Source: JANSWO01 sp964351875
Lineage (GTDB): Bacteria; Pseudomonadota; Gammaproteobacteria; Pseudomonadales; Azotimanducaceae
Direction of reading: 5' to 3'
NCBI GenBank assembly: GCA_964351875.1
Contig: CAYGQC010000189.1
Coordinates: 1-6,931 of the forward strand
DNA length: 6,931 nucleotides
The notes beneath the pieces are model-generated. The model worked only from the letters and a program-made list of their open reading frames with translations. It ran no database searches and was not told the DNA's origin. This document shows positions 6,140-6,931 of this stretch, one piece after another. Position numbers and translations under genes: made by a program. The first letter of the stretch is position 1. Each line of letters opens with the position of its first letter.

Positions 6140-6148
6140 ACGACTCAG
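6130..6148. promoter_or_regulatory. Candidate TetR operator (inverted repeat)
   Basis: CTGAG (6130-6134) and CTCAG (6144-6148) are exact reverse complements around a 9-base centre, in the divergent tetR/crotonase spacer. Such a site could let the regulator control both directions. The arms are only 5 bp, so chance occurrence is possible. A direct repeat TTGCGCG at 6103-6109 and 6120-6126 (17-base period) lies beside it. Confidence 0.3.
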
Positions 6149-6174
6149 GCCCTCAAAAAACAGGAAAATCTGAC

Positions 6175-6931
6175 ATGTTCGAAGCCAACAACTCATCCGA
6201 CACCGTCACCCTGGACGTATCTGATCACATCGCAACGATCTGCCTGAATCGGCCCAAGCAGCGCAATGCGCTCAACTGGGAAGCCTACGACGCACTCAAG
6301 AGCCACATCGACCAGGTCAGTCGCGATCCACAGGTTCGGTGCGTGATCATTACCGGAACAGACCCTGCGTTCTGCTCCGGCGACGACGTGCGCGAAATCA
6401 TGGCCGCTGGCGATCCCTCGGAGCGGCGCCCTCACAACGTCCGTCCAGGCCCGACACCAGCGGCAGCGGCGGTGCTCGAGTGCGAAAAACCCGTTATCGC
6501 CGCCGTTAACGGCGCTGCTGTCGGCTGGGGAATGGAACTGGCGCTGTTCTGCGACATCAGAATCGCCTCCGAGAACGCGCGCTTCGGCGAGCTGTTCGTC
6601 AAGCGGGGACTCGTGTGCGATGTCGGTGGTTTCCTCTGTCTACCCGACATCGTCGGCCCGTCAAAGGCTGCGGAGTTACTGTTTACAGGCGACTTGATTG
6701 ACGCGGCCGAAGCCAAGCGAATCGGTCTGGTCGGTGACGTTGTAGAACACGCAGAGCTCGCGAGTCACGCTCGCGCAATGGCGCAGCGAATCGCCGTCAA
6801 TCCGCCACTCGCGTTGCGTTACCTTAAGGAAGGACTACGGCGGTTGCGCTATGACCGGCTAGACGACACCGGTGCATGGGTCACTCGATCCCTCGCCACA
6901 CTCTTCAAGACCGAAGACCACAAGGAAGGCG
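6175..6931 (+). CDS. Enoyl-CoA hydratase/isomerase (crotonase) family protein (3' partial)
   Basis: 252 residues are visible before the right edge; family members are about 255-270, so only a few residues are missing. The fold's landmarks are all present: IATICLNRPKQRNALN near 19-34, the first oxyanion-hole segment AFCSGDDV at 65-72, and AAVNGAAVGWGMELALFCDIRIA at 109-131. Then come FGELFVKRGLVCDVGGFLCLPDIVG at 137-161 and AAEAKRIGLVGDVV near 177-190. Crotonases act on acyl-CoA thioesters by hydration, isomerisation or related reactions. Glu121 matches the first catalytic Glu of mitochondrial hydratase, but the second Glu position is Phe141; Asp149 sits where isomerase-type members (PaaG-like) and 4-chlorobenzoyl-CoA dehalogenase have a key Asp. 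Exact reaction is therefore open. AGGA at 6162-6165, nine bases before the ATG, is the ribosome site. It is divergent from tetR. Confidence 0.9.
   Translation, partial: MFEANNSSDTVTLDVSDHIATICLNRPKQRNALNWEAYDALKSHIDQVSRDPQVRCVIITGTDPAFCSGDDVREIMAAGDPSERRPHNVRPGPTPAAAAVLECEKPVIAAVNGAAVGWGMELALFCDIRIASENARFGELFVKRGLVCDVGGFLCLPDIVGPSKAAELLFTGDLIDAAEAKRIGLVGDVVEHAELASHARAMAQRIAVNPPLALRYLKEGLRRLRYDRLDDTGAWVTRSLATLFKTEDHKEG

Noticed and set aside
6432..6716. Open frame of 94 codons on the minus strand
   Set aside because: It lies antisense to the well-supported crotonase gene and has low-complexity Ala/Ser-rich sequence.

Overview
The window looks like ordinary chromosomal DNA of a GC-rich proteobacterium, most likely a gammaproteobacterium from an uncultured lineage. 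This placement is inferred from the gene families and base composition; there is no rRNA or marker gene to confirm it. A run of exactly ten Ns inside a gene suggests a draft or metagenome-derived scaffold.

Left block, + strand: the window opens inside a large gene for a PEP synthase/rifampicin-phosphotransferase-like enzyme. It has an ATP-grasp part, a long middle region and a C-terminal phosphohistidine domain, and the middle region carries a strongly hydrophobic stretch. Its stop codon overlaps (ATGA) the start of a 99-residue membrane protein, so the two are translationally coupled. After 143 bases comes a luciferase-like (LLM class) oxidoreductase of the Rv1855c/TIGR03560 type.

Middle: about 290 non-coding bases (3675-3962) hold a hairpin and a short tandem repeat. 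They separate the LLM gene from a convergent minus-strand gene for a four-helix membrane protein resembling the TMEM220 family. About 230 bases upstream of that gene form an AT-richer region with an operator-like palindrome.

Right block: on the minus strand a TetR-family regulator is followed 42 bases later by a TauE/SafE-type membrane transporter, probably as one operon. The transporter reading frame is broken only by the N gap. Divergent from tetR, on the + strand, an enoyl-CoA hydratase/isomerase (crotonase) gene runs off the right edge just short of its expected end. The 94-base tetR/crotonase intergenic region has an inverted repeat that could be the TetR operator.

Functionally the window combines acyl-CoA metabolism (crotonase), a flavin- or F420-type oxidoreductase, an anion-exporter-like permease under a TetR regulator, and a dikinase-like phosphotransferase with a membrane partner. 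I see no mobile element, CRISPR array, tRNA or rRNA. The most unusual points are the hydrophobic segment inside the phosphotransferase with its coupled membrane protein, and a hydrophobic N-terminal extension on the TetR protein.
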